This document shows, piece after piece, positions 16,946-24,923 of a DNA stretch of 64,000 nt. The position numbers and the translations under genes are program-made. A model generated the notes under the pieces. It had not been told where the DNA came from. It did not search any database and saw only the letters and a list, made by a program, of their open reading frames with translations. This DNA comes from [Eubacterium] yurii (GTDB lineage Bacteria > Bacillota > Clostridia > Peptostreptococcales > Filifactoraceae): the NCBI GenBank assembly GCA_900167215.1, contig FUZS01000008.1, positions 1 to 64,000 of the forward strand. Reading direction: 5' to 3'. How positions within the stretch are numbered: position 1 is the first letter of the stretch; every line of letters begins with the position of its first letter.

Positions 16946-17836
16946 TTATACCTCAAAACCTTTACCAATTAATATACTCTTTACTTCTTCTATACTCATT
17001 CCCAAACCCTTACTTATTACATCAAGTCCGATTCCGTTTTTAAAGAAGTTTATCAATGTATCTATCTTTCCTTCTTCTCTTCCCTCTTTTCTACCTCTTT
17101 TTTCACCTGCTCTTACCTCATCCTTCAAGAAGCTTTCAAACGCCTCTTCTTGTGTCATAAATGCTGTTATCATCTCTTGCACCTCCATCTTTCTATAGTC
17201 TAAGTATTCTTTTAATATCTCATCATTCATACATATTTCTATTGTGTTTTTTACTGCTGTCTCTATGTCCTTACATTCTTTTTTCTGTTTTGTATAAACT
17301 CTTGTGAATAATATATACTGTCCTAAGATACTTTTTTTACTTCCCGTACATAGTACTCTTACTTTCATGTCTATGTCTGATATTATGTCGTTTTCTACCA
17401 TTACATCTTTGAGATATAAGTCATGGTCTTGCATCACCTTGTCTCCTGTATATACTACAAAGAGCTTTATCTTGGGTATTATCCTTGGTTTTGTGTTGTA
17501 GAGTTCATTTAGATTTTTGTTTTCACTACTATCTATTATATAGTTTTTTAGTGTTTCTGATAGATAAAACAGTATTCTTAGCACTATGTTTGTTGTGTAG
17601 GTAGTTTGTGCTTCCATCAGTATTATTATTTCATCTTTTACCCTGAATCCAAGGTCATTATATATGCCTCTTAGTATTATGTTTTGTATGGTCAGTATTT
17701 CTATATCTTTAGGATTTATTTGTTTTTGATCATCTATCAGTGATTTGTATAGTTGTATTAATCTCATTTTGTCTGAGAACAGGTCTATAAATAAACTGTC
17801 TTTGAGTGTGTAGTTTGGTTTATTTTTATTGGACAT
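16946..17836 (-). CDS. Rpn-family PD-(D/E)XK nuclease (recombination-promoting nuclease / putative transposase)
   Basis: A 296-residue protein of the Rpn (YhgA-like) family. The nuclease core is at ~10-110, with YNDLGFRVKDEIIILMEAQTTY giving the D...ExQ active site in shorter pieces (NDLGFRVKD, LMEAQTT). A helical region follows, then the family's hypervariable Gly/Arg/Glu/Lys tract (~245-258) and a short C-terminal helix pair. Known Rpn proteins cut DNA and act in recombination or phage defence. The ATG follows AGGAGAAGGAG. An internal ATG at 17173 has GGAGGTG six bases upstream and would give a 75-residue C-terminal protein in the same frame, as in E. coli rpn genes. A second copy of this end lies downstream at 16642. 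Confidence 0.85.
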   Translation of the reverse strand: MSNKNKPNYTLKDSLFIDLFSDKMRLIQLYKSLIDDQKQINPKDIEILTIQNIILRGIYNDLGFRVKDEIIILMEAQTTYTTNIVLRILFYLSETLKNYIIDSSENKNLNELYNTKPRIIPKIKLFVVYTGDKVMQDHDLYLKDVMVENDIISDIDMKVRVLCTGSKKSILGQYILFTRVYTKQKKECKDIETAVKNTIEICMNDEILKEYLDYRKMEVQEMITAFMTQEEAFESFLKDEVRAGEKRGRKEGREEGKIDTLINFFKNGIGLDVISKGLGMSIEEVKSILIGKGFEV

Positions 17837-17971
17837 CTCCTTCTCCTAAGTTAAAATAAAATTAATAATATAAAATAGTTAATATAAACTACTTATACCA
17901 TAATTATAGCCTTATTGTAGGCATTTGTAAAGTTACAAAATTGGAGTAAAAGTATTTAATGTAAGGACTAA

Positions 17972-18007
17972 AAAATATCTGTTAGAGATTCCCCCAACAG
18001 ATATTTT
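17972..18007 (-). terminator. Terminator of the calcium ATPase gene
   Basis: AAAATATCTGTT pairs with AACAGATATTTT across a 12-base loop. On the minus strand it ends in TTTT and lies 195 bases after the ATPase stop codon. Confidence 0.6.
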
Positions 18008-18012
18008 ATGAT

Positions 18013-18134
18013 ATTATATATTTAGTCTAATGGAAAATATTTATCAAAAGTTTTTTATAAAATACTATATAATTTGTGGCATTGTTATAAATTTATTGAA
18101 AGTATTTTATCTGTAATTTTATTAGAATTTGGTA
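18013..18134 (+). repeat. Worn family A element
   Basis: Matches the family A middle (TTATAAATTTATTGAAAGTATTTTATC) and right end (TTTTATTAGAATTTGGTA) in pieces, but the left end has diverged. Confidence 0.5.
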
Positions 18135-18201
18135 TAAATATATAATGGTATTATTTAACTTATTGCTTACTTTTAGGCTAATCAGCATAGAAAAATTGTA
18201 C

Positions 18202-20802
18202 TTATCTTCTTATTGCTTTTGTAATCTCAATTATTACAAGTGGAGCAACAATAAGTCCTACTGCTGTTGCATAGAGATTTGCTGTAAGCGACATTAGAGA
18301 GAAGAAAGCTGAAAGCGGTGTGAATACTACTATTACTATCATAAATAGTGAAAGTGCTGCAGCCTTGTTCAAAGCAGAGTTTGTAAAAAATCCGACCTTG
18401 AAAAGTGATTTGTCACTACGCATATTAAATGCCTGTACTACTTGTGACAGAGCAAGCACGATAAATGTCATTGTCTGTCCGCCCTCTGTCTTTCCTGTAG
18501 CCGTACTTCCCACATAAAAAGCTATCAGTGATAATATACCGAACATAAAGCCTTGCAATACTATCCTTACACCATATCCATGTGCAAACAGGCTCTCATC
18601 CTTAGGTCTCGGTTTTTCGTTCATTATGTCTTTTTCGACAGGCTCCATACCAAGAGCTATAGCAGGCATAGAATCAGTGACAAGATTTATCCAAAGTAGG
18701 TGTATGCTTGAAAGAGGTGATTTGTGCCATAGTAGCATTGCAACAAATACAGTGATGACTTCACCTATATTCGTTCCAAGCAAAAAGCCCACGACTTTTT
18801 TGATGTTGGCATATATTCCTCTACCTTCACGTACAGCGTCTACAATAGTGGCAAAATTATCATCTGTCAATATCATGTCAGCTGCACCCTTTGATACATC
18901 TGTACCTGTAATACCCATAGCGCAACCTATATCAGCTGCCTTAAGTGCCGGTGCGTCATTTACTCCGTCACCTGTCATAGATACTATGTGACCTTTTTCT
19001 TGCCAAGCCTTTACTATTCTTATCTTATTTTCAGGTGAAACACGGGCGTAAACTGAAATTTTCTCAACTATTTCGCTAAGTTCTTTGTCGCTCATATCGT
19101 CTAATTGCGCACCTGTTATAGCCATATCACCATATTCAAGTATGCCTAATTGTGTAGCTATGGCAGAGGCTGTTACTACGTGGTCGCCTGTTATCATTAT
19201 AGGCTTGATACCTGCTTTTCTGCAGACAGCAACAGCGTCTTTTGCCTCTTGTCTTGGCGGGTCTATCATACCGAGCAATCCCATGAATGTCAAATCTTTT
19301 TCCATGTCTTGCGCACGGATTTCTGTAGGTATTTCGTCTATTTCCTTATATGCTACGGCAATTACACGCAGTGCGTTACCGCTCATATTTTCGTTCATCT
19401 TTCTTGCCTGTTCAAGATTTCCTGCTATGCATTTGTCAGCCATCATGTCAAAAGCGCCCTTGACTATGACTATGTTTTTATCGTCAATACGGTTGATTGT
19501 AGTCATCAGTTTTCTGTCAGAGTCAAAAGGTATCTCTGCAATCCTCGGATATTTCTCGTTGAGTTCATCCTTAGGCTGAGAATTTTTGTGTGCTGCGAAA
19601 ACTATGGCAGTTTCTGTAGGATCGCCTATATGTTCTTCCTTGTCGTCTTTGAAAACTACGCTACCGTTGGAGCAAAGTGTACCGTAAGATAGGAGTTTTC
19701 TGACCTTATTTGAGTTAAGGTTATTGATGTCTTCAGCTTCTTCTTCACCGTCAACAAAGGCTTTTAAAAGTGTCATACGGTTTTGGGTAAGTGTACCTGT
19801 CTTGTCTGAGCATATGATAGAGGCTCCGCCAAGTGTTTCTACCGCAGGTAGTGAGCGTATAATGGCATTTTTCCTTACCATTCTTTGCACTCCTATAGAC
19901 AGCACGACTGTAACTATAGCCGGAAGTCCTTCAGGTATTGCTGATACAGCAAGTGATACAGCTGTCATAAATATCTCAAGTGTAGGGATTTTGTTCATCA
20001 TGCCTACAGTAAATATTATCGCACAAGCTGCCAAAGCCATAAAGCCTAAGTATTTACTCAGTTGAGAGAGTTTTCTTTGTAGTGGGGTACTTCCGTTTTC
20101 TTCGCTGTTAAGTAAATTGGCGATTTTTCCCATCTGAGTTTCCATACCTGTAGATGTTACTACTGCTGTTGCCGTACCGTAAGTTATCGAACAACCTGAA
20201 AATATCATATCAGATCTGTCGCCAAGAGGAGCGTCCTCTTTTACTATTGCATTGGCGTCCTTTTCAGATGGTACAGACTCGCCTGTAAGTGCAGACTCTT
20301 CACTTTTAAGTGAGCTGCTCGAAATAAGTCTTGAATCTGCAGGAACAAAATCACCCGCTTCAAGATGTATGATATCGCCTGGCACAAGCTCTACAGCGTC
20401 TATTATCTTTTCCTGTCCATTTCTTACTACTCTTGCATGAGGTGCAGACAGATTTTGCAGTGCCTCAAGTGCAGCTTCCGCTTTGCTTTCCTGCATTACT
20501 CCTATTATCGCATTGACTATGACGATGAGCAGTATAAGACTTGGCTCTATAAATTCACCCAAGTCCTGTTCAATAATTGCCACTGCAAATGATATTGCCG
20601 CTGCAATTATAAGTATGATTATCATAGCGTCCTTAAACTGTTCCAAAAAACGCTCCAAAAGAGTTCTTTTCTTCTTTTCTTTCAGTTTATTTTCGCCGTA
20701 TTTTTCCCTTCTTTTTGCGACTTGCTCATCACTAAGACCGTTTGTAGTGTCAGTATCCAAATGCTCTATTACCTTGGATATGTCCTCGCTATGAAATACC
20801 AA
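18202..20802 (-). CDS. Calcium-transporting P-type ATPase (SERCA/PMR1 type)
   Basis: An 866-residue P2-type ATPase that expels Ca2+ from the cytoplasm. It has the cation-ATPase N domain, the actuator motif SALTGESVPSEK (TGES), the M4 ion-site SAIPEGLPAIVTVVLS, the phosphorylation site CSDKTGTLTQN, and the hinge TGDGVNDAPALKAADIG. About ten membrane spans are visible, with the usual six at the C-terminal end. The M4 PEGLP motif favours calcium over protons or manganese, but specificity is inferred. I prefer TTG 20802, with GGGGGA seven bases upstream, over the in-frame ATG at 20829, which would place that ribosome-binding site inside the gene. It is transcribed alone. Confidence 0.92.
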   Translation of the reverse strand: MVFHSEDISKVIEHLDTDTTNGLSDEQVAKRREKYGENKLKEKKKRTLLERFLEQFKDAMIIILIIAAAISFAVAIIEQDLGEFIEPSLILLIVIVNAIIGVMQESKAEAALEALQNLSAPHARVVRNGQEKIIDAVELVPGDIIHLEAGDFVPADSRLISSSSLKSEESALTGESVPSEKDANAIVKEDAPLGDRSDMIFSGCSITYGTATAVVTSTGMETQMGKIANLLNSEENGSTPLQRKLSQLSKYLGFMALAACAIIFTVGMMNKIPTLEIFMTAVSLAVSAIPEGLPAIVTVVLSIGVQRMVRKNAIIRSLPAVETLGGASIICSDKTGTLTQNRMTLLKAFVDGEEEAEDINNLNSNKVRKLLSYGTLCSNGSVVFKDDKEEHIGDPTETAIVFAAHKNSQPKDELNEKYPRIAEIPFDSDRKLMTTINRIDDKNIVIVKGAFDMMADKCIAGNLEQARKMNENMSGNALRVIAVAYKEIDEIPTEIRAQDMEKDLTFMGLLGMIDPPRQEAKDAVAVCRKAGIKPIMITGDHVVTASAIATQLGILEYGDMAITGAQLDDMSDKELSEIVEKISVYARVSPENKIRIVKAWQEKGHIVSMTGDGVNDAPALKAADIGCAMGITGTDVSKGAADMILTDDNFATIVDAVREGRGIYANIKKVVGFLLGTNIGEVITVFVAMLLWHKSPLSSIHLLWINLVTDSMPAIALGMEPVEKDIMNEKPRPKDESLFAHGYGVRIVLQGFMFGILSLIAFYVGSTATGKTEGGQTMTFIVLALSQVVQAFNMRSDKSLFKVGFFTNSALNKAAALSLFMIVIVVFTPLSAFFSLMSLTANLYATAVGLIVAPLVIIEITKAIRR

Positions 20803-20970
20803 ACAAATTCCCCCTTTAAATAAAAACATAGATTAGACATTGATATTATTAGATATTTAAATATTATTCTATAATTATTATAATTTCGTCATTAGTCAAA
20901 TATTTATAGCTAATTTGAGTTTAATACCCAAAAAAATGATTGAATAATAAAAATACTAAAATTATATAGC

Positions 20971-21003
20971 AAAAAAAATAGCCAAGAATAAATCTTGACT
21001 ATT
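20971..21003 (-). terminator. Amidase terminator
   Basis: On the minus strand AATAGTCAAGA pairs with TCTTGGCTATT (one wobble pair) across TTTAT, followed by eight Ts. It lies about 40 bases after the amidase stop codon. Confidence 0.75.
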
Positions 21004-21040
21004 AAAAAGTTGAGATATTAAGTTAGTGGATAGTTATTTT

Positions 21041-21829
21041 TTAGGCTTTTTCTACAGCAAAGTTTATGCTTACTATTTTATTTGCCTTGTCATAGCCTAC
21101 ACTTAGTCCTAAATTTTTCAGGTCGTCCAATTTCACATAGTTGTAATTTTCAACCTTTATAGTGTGGACTTTGCTCATCTTTTCATTGACAAGCATATTT
21201 TCTGCTATTATACAGTTGCTTAGTATCTTTACTATACTTTCTTTTTTAGTTGACTCGTCTTTGATGTTTTTGACCATGCTGTAAAACACATCCTTTCTAA
21301 ATTGATTCATGCTCAGCCCCACATAGTCCCATAGATGCTCCACATCTCCATGGTCACTTGCAAAGCCAAGTCTATGGCCTTCGCTATGGGATACTATCAC
21401 GTTTTTTGCCAAGGGATTGAGGCAGTATTTACTACATAGATGTGCGAAGTATTCCACTGCGACTTTGTAAGTGTTTTTGACAAAAGTTTTAGTATGTTCT
21501 GCGTCCTTATCCACAAAGGATGAGCCTGAAACATAGACTATGGATGAGGGCTCGCACATCTCTACACCCATATATCCGTCGTTAAAACTTCCCTTTTCTC
21601 CCTTGCCACAGTGCCATGCTCTGTAGTCGTGGGGCAGTGTCTCGTATACGTCATGTTCATCGATAAATGCATGAACACATTTGTAAACTCCCGCCTTATT
21701 CCAAGACTTGATAAAGTTCATAGGATTTTCCACTCCGCATCCTACACTATGGAGCATCAGACCCTTGATTTGCATTTTTCTGCCCTGTTTGTAGCAGTCG
21801 TTGTTTGTAAGATAGTGTTGTTTAATCAT
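21041..21829 (-). CDS. N-acetylmuramoyl-L-alanine amidase (Amidase_2 type)
   Basis: A 262-residue peptidoglycan amidase of the zinc-dependent T7 lysozyme/PGRP group, which cuts the bond between N-acetylmuramic acid and L-alanine. The domain (~1-190) shows IKGLMLHSVGCG (first zinc His), HAFIDEHDVYETLPHDYRAWHCGKG, YMGVEMCEPS and the second zinc-site segment SHSEGHRLGFASDHGD. No signal peptide is present, as in phage endolysins. The C-terminal ~60 residues end in a short beta-rich domain (VENYNYVKLDDLKNLGL) like copper-amine-oxidase-type stalk units. The gene faces away from the sigma/YvrJ block and is preceded by a small repeat RNA, so a lysis or secretion role with that block is possible but unproven. 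Confidence 0.85.
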   Translation of the reverse strand: MIKQHYLTNNDCYKQGRKMQIKGLMLHSVGCGVENPMNFIKSWNKAGVYKCVHAFIDEHDVYETLPHDYRAWHCGKGEKGSFNDGYMGVEMCEPSSIVYVSGSSFVDKDAEHTKTFVKNTYKVAVEYFAHLCSKYCLNPLAKNVIVSHSEGHRLGFASDHGDVEHLWDYVGLSMNQFRKDVFYSMVKNIKDESTKKESIVKILSNCIIAENMLVNEKMSKVHTIKVENYNYVKLDDLKNLGLSVGYDKANKIVSINFAVEKA

Positions 21830-22007
21830 ATCTTCCTCCTTGTTATATTATTTTAAATGTATGAATATAGAATGAGAAATTTTGAATTAAATATTAAGTA
21901 TAAATTTTTTTTGATTTATTGATTTCTAATTCAGTTTTTATCATCCATACTTTTATCAAGTAATATACGAAGATATGGAATAAGGTATAAAATTATTTTT
22001 AGAACAA

Positions 22008-22091
22008 TAAAAAAAGCGACCGTCTCCGACCGCTTTTTTATTGTTCGTATAGAACTCTGTCTTAATTATATTGTCCGCAAGGGACTCTGTG
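22008..22091 (-). ncRNA. Small RNA with two covarying hairpin repeats and terminator
   Basis: On the minus strand, promoter elements at 22098-22126 precede two related units. Each has CAGAG followed by a 4 bp hairpin and ACAATA: the first has GTCC(CTTGC)GGAC, the second GTTC(TATAC)GAAC. The C-G to T-A change on both sides of the stem keeps the pairing. A terminator follows, GCGGTCG-GAGA-CGGTCGC with T7; its two wobble pairs make it stable only in minus-strand RNA, which fixes the strand. It lies about 180 bases upstream of the amidase start, so it is either a free RNA of about 84 nt or an attenuator-like leader. The repeat layout resembles type III antitoxins, but no toxin gene follows. Confidence 0.6.
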
Positions 22092-22097
22092 CCTTAT

Positions 22098-22126
22098 ATT
22101 ATATCATTTTTTATCACGATTATCAA
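22098..22126 (-). promoter_or_regulatory. Promoter of the repeat RNA
   Basis: On the minus strand TTGATA (22121-22126) and TATAAT (22098-22103) are 17 bases apart, close to the vegetative consensus. Confidence 0.75.
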
Positions 22127-22397
22127 AGAATAATTTTATGGAATTAAAAATATAGTTGTCTTTAGCTTAAACAATTCATTAGAAATTAAAATACATATAA
22201 AAAACTAAAAATATAAAATATCATCTTATAAAATTTCTGTTCTTATGCTATAATATCATAATAATTTCAAAACTCCCCGGTATTTGAAATAAAATTTATT
22301 TTTCTTCCGTATACTTTTTCAATAAAATACGGATATTATAATTAGAAATCTAAATACTAAGGCAAAGCAAAGTTTTAATTACAGGAGGGTAGTAGAT

Positions 22398-22931
22398 ATG
22401 AATAATTTCAAGACTTATGAAGACGTGGAAAACTTGGTAGTGATATTTTTTGAAGGTGACGAATACGAAAAGACACAAGCACTTGAAGAGATAATCTCAA
22501 GTTTCAAACCGCTGATAGTCAAGCTGATGATGAAGTATTTCGACAGGTATGACGAGGACTTTATGCAAGACGGCATAGTGGAGCTGATACAAAGGACTCT
22601 TTCCTATGAATACAAGAAATACCACAAATTCAGCGGATATATCAAGGCATATATGGAATATTATTTCAGAAGACTATACTTCAAGCAAAACTTCGAGCAA
22701 AATATCTCCTGCGACGAGCTCTATGACTCAGATATAAGTCAAAATGACATCTACGACTATGAAATAACGAGTATGGTGGAAAATCTTGAAGAAAAGCAGT
22801 GCTATATAATAAGGGAAAATGTGCTTAAAAATAAGAAACTCAAAAAGGTGGCAAAAGATATGAACATATCTTATATCTACGCCAAGAAAATAAAGAAAAG
22901 AGCTATTGAAAATCTGAAAAAATCAATGTAG
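22398..22931 (+). CDS. Sigma-70-family-like transcription factor (UviA/TcdR/SigO-like)
   Basis: A 177-residue protein with the two-domain layout of small sigma factors. Residues ~20-95 resemble region 2 (LEEIISSFKPLIVKLMMKYF, FMQDGIVELIQRTL, FSGYIKAYMEYYFRRLYF). Residues ~120-177 resemble a region 4 helix-turn-helix (LEEKQCYIIRENVLKNKKLK, VAKDMNISYIYAKKIKKRAI). Clostridial relatives switch on toxin or bacteriocin genes; SigO-RsoA of Bacillus is linked to yvrJ. GGAGGG precedes the ATG. YvrJ starts 13 bases after the stop codon, and two more small genes follow, so this is probably a four-gene operon that the factor may itself control. Confidence 0.75.
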   Translation: MNNFKTYEDVENLVVIFFEGDEYEKTQALEEIISSFKPLIVKLMMKYFDRYDEDFMQDGIVELIQRTLSYEYKKYHKFSGYIKAYMEYYFRRLYFKQNFEQNISCDELYDSDISQNDIYDYEITSMVENLEEKQCYIIRENVLKNKKLKKVAKDMNISYIYAKKIKKRAIENLKKSM

Positions 22932-22944
22932 GAGGTGAAAGGTG

Positions 22945-23091
22945 ATGAACGAAGTTGTGTCACTTATAGGTAATGTGGGCTTTCCAATGGCCATCACACT
23001 ATATGTACTGACAAGATTGGAGTCCAAGATGGAAAAACTTTCAGAATCCATGAACAAATTGGCAAATGCAATAGAAGTACAAAAAAATTAA
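22945..23091 (+). CDS. YvrJ-family small membrane protein
   Basis: A 48-residue protein: a hydrophobic helix at the N-terminus (SLIGNVGFPMAITLYVLTRL) followed by an amphipathic charged helix (ESKMEKLSESMNKLANAIEV). This is the YvrJ family pattern, also reminiscent of BhlA/UviB holin-like peptides. GGAGGTG lies seven bases before ATG 22945. In Bacillus subtilis yvrJ belongs to the SigO-RsoA regulon, which agrees with the sigma-like gene 13 bases upstream. A holin-like or membrane-anchor role is possible but not shown. Confidence 0.8.
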   Translation: MNEVVSLIGNVGFPMAITLYVLTRLESKMEKLSESMNKLANAIEVQKN

Positions 23092-23203
23092 TTTTAAGTA
23101 GTATACCTTTTTTCAAGATAGAGGATATTACTTGTTGAAAAGATGAAATATATTTCAAAACAAACTTATAAGTTTAAAAATTAAATGTAAAGGAGAATGT
23201 AAG

Positions 23204-23416
23204 ATGACTAAGACACAAGGAACAAAAACACTGAAATTTAAGTACAAATCAGGTACTACAGCAGCAGGCAAAGACAAATATGCGCAAAATACCATAAGTA
23301 AGGTAGACGCAGCTGTAAGCGATGAAGTGATATTTGCAATGCTTCCACTTATAGCCAAGGTGCAGGAAGTGGCATCTGCAGATGTGGAAGTACAACAAAC
23401 AGTAACAATGAAATAG
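23204..23416 (+). CDS. DUF1659-family small protein
   Basis: A 70-residue protein predicted to be beta-rich, with a pattern fitting DUF1659 (TLKFKYKSGTTAAGKDKYAQ, then ISKVDAAVSDEVIFAMLPLI). AAGGAGAATGTAAG precedes the ATG. The DUF2922-type gene begins 10 bases after the stop codon; in Firmicutes these two families are usually neighbours and often follow YvrJ. Their function is unknown. No signal peptide or membrane segment is present. Confidence 0.75.
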   Translation: MTKTQGTKTLKFKYKSGTTAAGKDKYAQNTISKVDAAVSDEVIFAMLPLIAKVQEVASADVEVQQTVTMK

Positions 23417-23426
23417 GAGGTAAGAT

Positions 23427-23639
23427 ATGAATACACTAAAACTTAAATTCAAACTTAATGATACCAAAGAAAAAAGCATAAGCCTTAAAAACGTTAAGAT
23501 AGACGCTACACAAGACGATATCAAGGCACTTGGCAACTATATAGCGGAGAACAACATGCTGATATATGGTACTGCAAAAGTGGACAAATTTACCGGAGCG
23601 GTGCTTGAAAGTAGCCAACAAACTCTTATAAAGGCGTAG
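23427..23639 (+). CDS. DUF2922-family small protein
   Basis: A 70-residue protein with alternating charged and hydrophobic strands (TLKLKFKLNDTKEKSISLKN) and a helix with DDIKALGNYIAENNMLIYG, fitting DUF2922. It has AGGAGG six bases before ATG and lies 10 bases after the DUF1659 gene. It has the same length as its neighbour (70 residues), which may reflect a shared fold and pairing, an inference only. A terminator begins 14 bases after its stop codon and ends the sigma-YvrJ-DUF1659-DUF2922 unit. Confidence 0.75.
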   Translation: MNTLKLKFKLNDTKEKSISLKNVKIDATQDDIKALGNYIAENNMLIYGTAKVDKFTGAVLESSQQTLIKA

Positions 23640-23652
23640 GGCTATAGCGTCT

Positions 23653-23690
23653 AAAAAAAAGACCTGTCGTAAAATTACGGCAGGTTTTTT
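23653..23690 (+). terminator. Terminator of the sigma/YvrJ/DUF operon
   Basis: ACCTGTCGTAA pairs with TTACGGCAGGT (one wobble), preceded by eight As and followed by TTTTTT. Confidence 0.88.
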
Positions 23691-23811
23691 CTTGCTAAAA
23701 AACTGAATTTATTGTAAAATGTTTAAGAAGTCATTTTTGAAGTTTTAATGTTATTATGTCAGCTTTCTCTTTTAAATTTAATACTAATGTATGAAAATTA
23801 TTCATAAAATA

Positions 23812-23900
23812 TTTCCAGATAATTTATAATAAAGTCATAAATCATATACTATTTTTATAACTATGGGCGGACATTATTCATAGATTAAGATAAAAGTGTA
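23812..23900 (-). repeat. Worn inverted family A element
   Basis: Contains TTTATAATAAAGTCATAAATC and ATACTATTTTTATAACTAT in the order seen in inverted family A copies, but both ends have diverged. The rest of the 430-base gap shows nothing I can name. Confidence 0.4.
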
Positions 23901-24069
23901 ACACCAAATTATATTTATTGATATTATTATATTACATACATAAATAGAATTTTTAATGCTTTAGAAGTAAAAATATATTAATGATTATTTAGAGGTTCTT
24001 AGTATTAATATTTCATTGTAAAAATTTTATATGAGAAAGCGGAATCATCAGAATTGAAGGAGGAAGTCT

Positions 24070-24561
24070 ATGTCGATTATAAGTTTAATTAAGTTGATTG
24101 CAATAGGAGCAGGTATGTTTTACTACTACAGGTTGATGGATGAAAACAATGGATATTACATAAGTCTACCTGTTATTGGAGCTTTTATTGTACTTTTAGG
24201 TATGAGCTTTACCTTAGATGCAGTTGGTGCAATTATCTTTCTTTTTATGCTACAGATATTTCTATATTTTGTCTTTACATTTATGGCACAGATAGATACA
24301 GTTGTTTCCCTCTCATATCTCACTATAAATTTGCTTGCAGATGCCGGAAGTAGATTTGAATTTTTCGGACCAGGTATTCCTATTATTGTATTAATAGTAT
24401 CTTCAGCAAGTTTTTGGGTATTGAGATATATTGATGTGGATTTTGTTATCGCTATATTAAAGTGGATGTTCTTCTCGGTTGTATTAGGAATAATATGGGG
24501 AATGGCACGTGAAAAGTTTTTATTGTATTTACTTGCAAACTTTGGCAATCTTCCTATATGA
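24070..24561 (+). CDS. Hypothetical integral membrane protein
   Basis: A 163-residue, very hydrophobic protein with about five membrane helices (starting ISLIKLIAIGAGMFYYY, later LPVIGAFIVLLGMSF, AIIFLFMLQIFLYFVFTFMA, IPIIVLIVSSASFWVLRY, WMFFSVVLGIIWGMA). No family was recognised. GAAGGAGGAAG precedes the ATG, so translation is well supported. It is a single gene with a terminator 25 bases downstream. Confidence 0.7.
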   Translation: MSIISLIKLIAIGAGMFYYYRLMDENNGYYISLPVIGAFIVLLGMSFTLDAVGAIIFLFMLQIFLYFVFTFMAQIDTVVSLSYLTINLLADAGSRFEFFGPGIPIIVLIVSSASFWVLRYIDVDFVIAILKWMFFSVVLGIIWGMAREKFLLYLLANFGNLPI

Positions 24562-24586
24562 CAGTTTTTAATTAAGTAAGCTTATA

Positions 24587-24628
24587 AATAGCTCATACTC
24601 AAAGTAAAAATTTGAAGTATGAGCTATT
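24587..24628 (+). terminator. Terminator after the membrane protein gene
   Basis: AATAGCTCATACT pairs with AGTATGAGCTATT across about 16 bases, followed by a T-rich stretch. Confidence 0.75.
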
Positions 24629-24655
24629 AATTTTCATTTTATTATACTTACTCAT

Positions 24656-24775
24656 AACTATTATCTGTTTAATCCATGTTTTAATCATTGAAATTTTATT
24701 GAAATAATATATGATTTTTGAAATCAATATAAATGTTCTAAAAATATATTGTTGCTATTTTATTGGATTTTAGCA
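24656..24775 (+). repeat. Family A MITE-like element, diverged
   Basis: Starts AACTATTATCTGTTTAATCC and ends TATTGGATTTTAGCA. The flanking duplication is no longer visible. Confidence 0.6.
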
Positions 24776-24923
24776 TTAAAACTAATATATTATTTTGTTT
24801 GCTCAAATTTTTTATATTGCTATTTACAAATGTATTTTTTTATATTATAATTTTCTCACGGCTGTTGGTGCGTAATAGATATTTAATTATATTAAATTAT
24901 GTTCCAATTAGGAGGAAAATCAA

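Noticed and set aside
16946-17836. Classical DDE transposase of an insertion sequence
   Set aside because: The active-site pattern is PD-(D/E)XK-like and no terminal inverted repeats bound the gene; it is an Rpn-type nuclease. It is also not an obvious source of the MITE-like elements.
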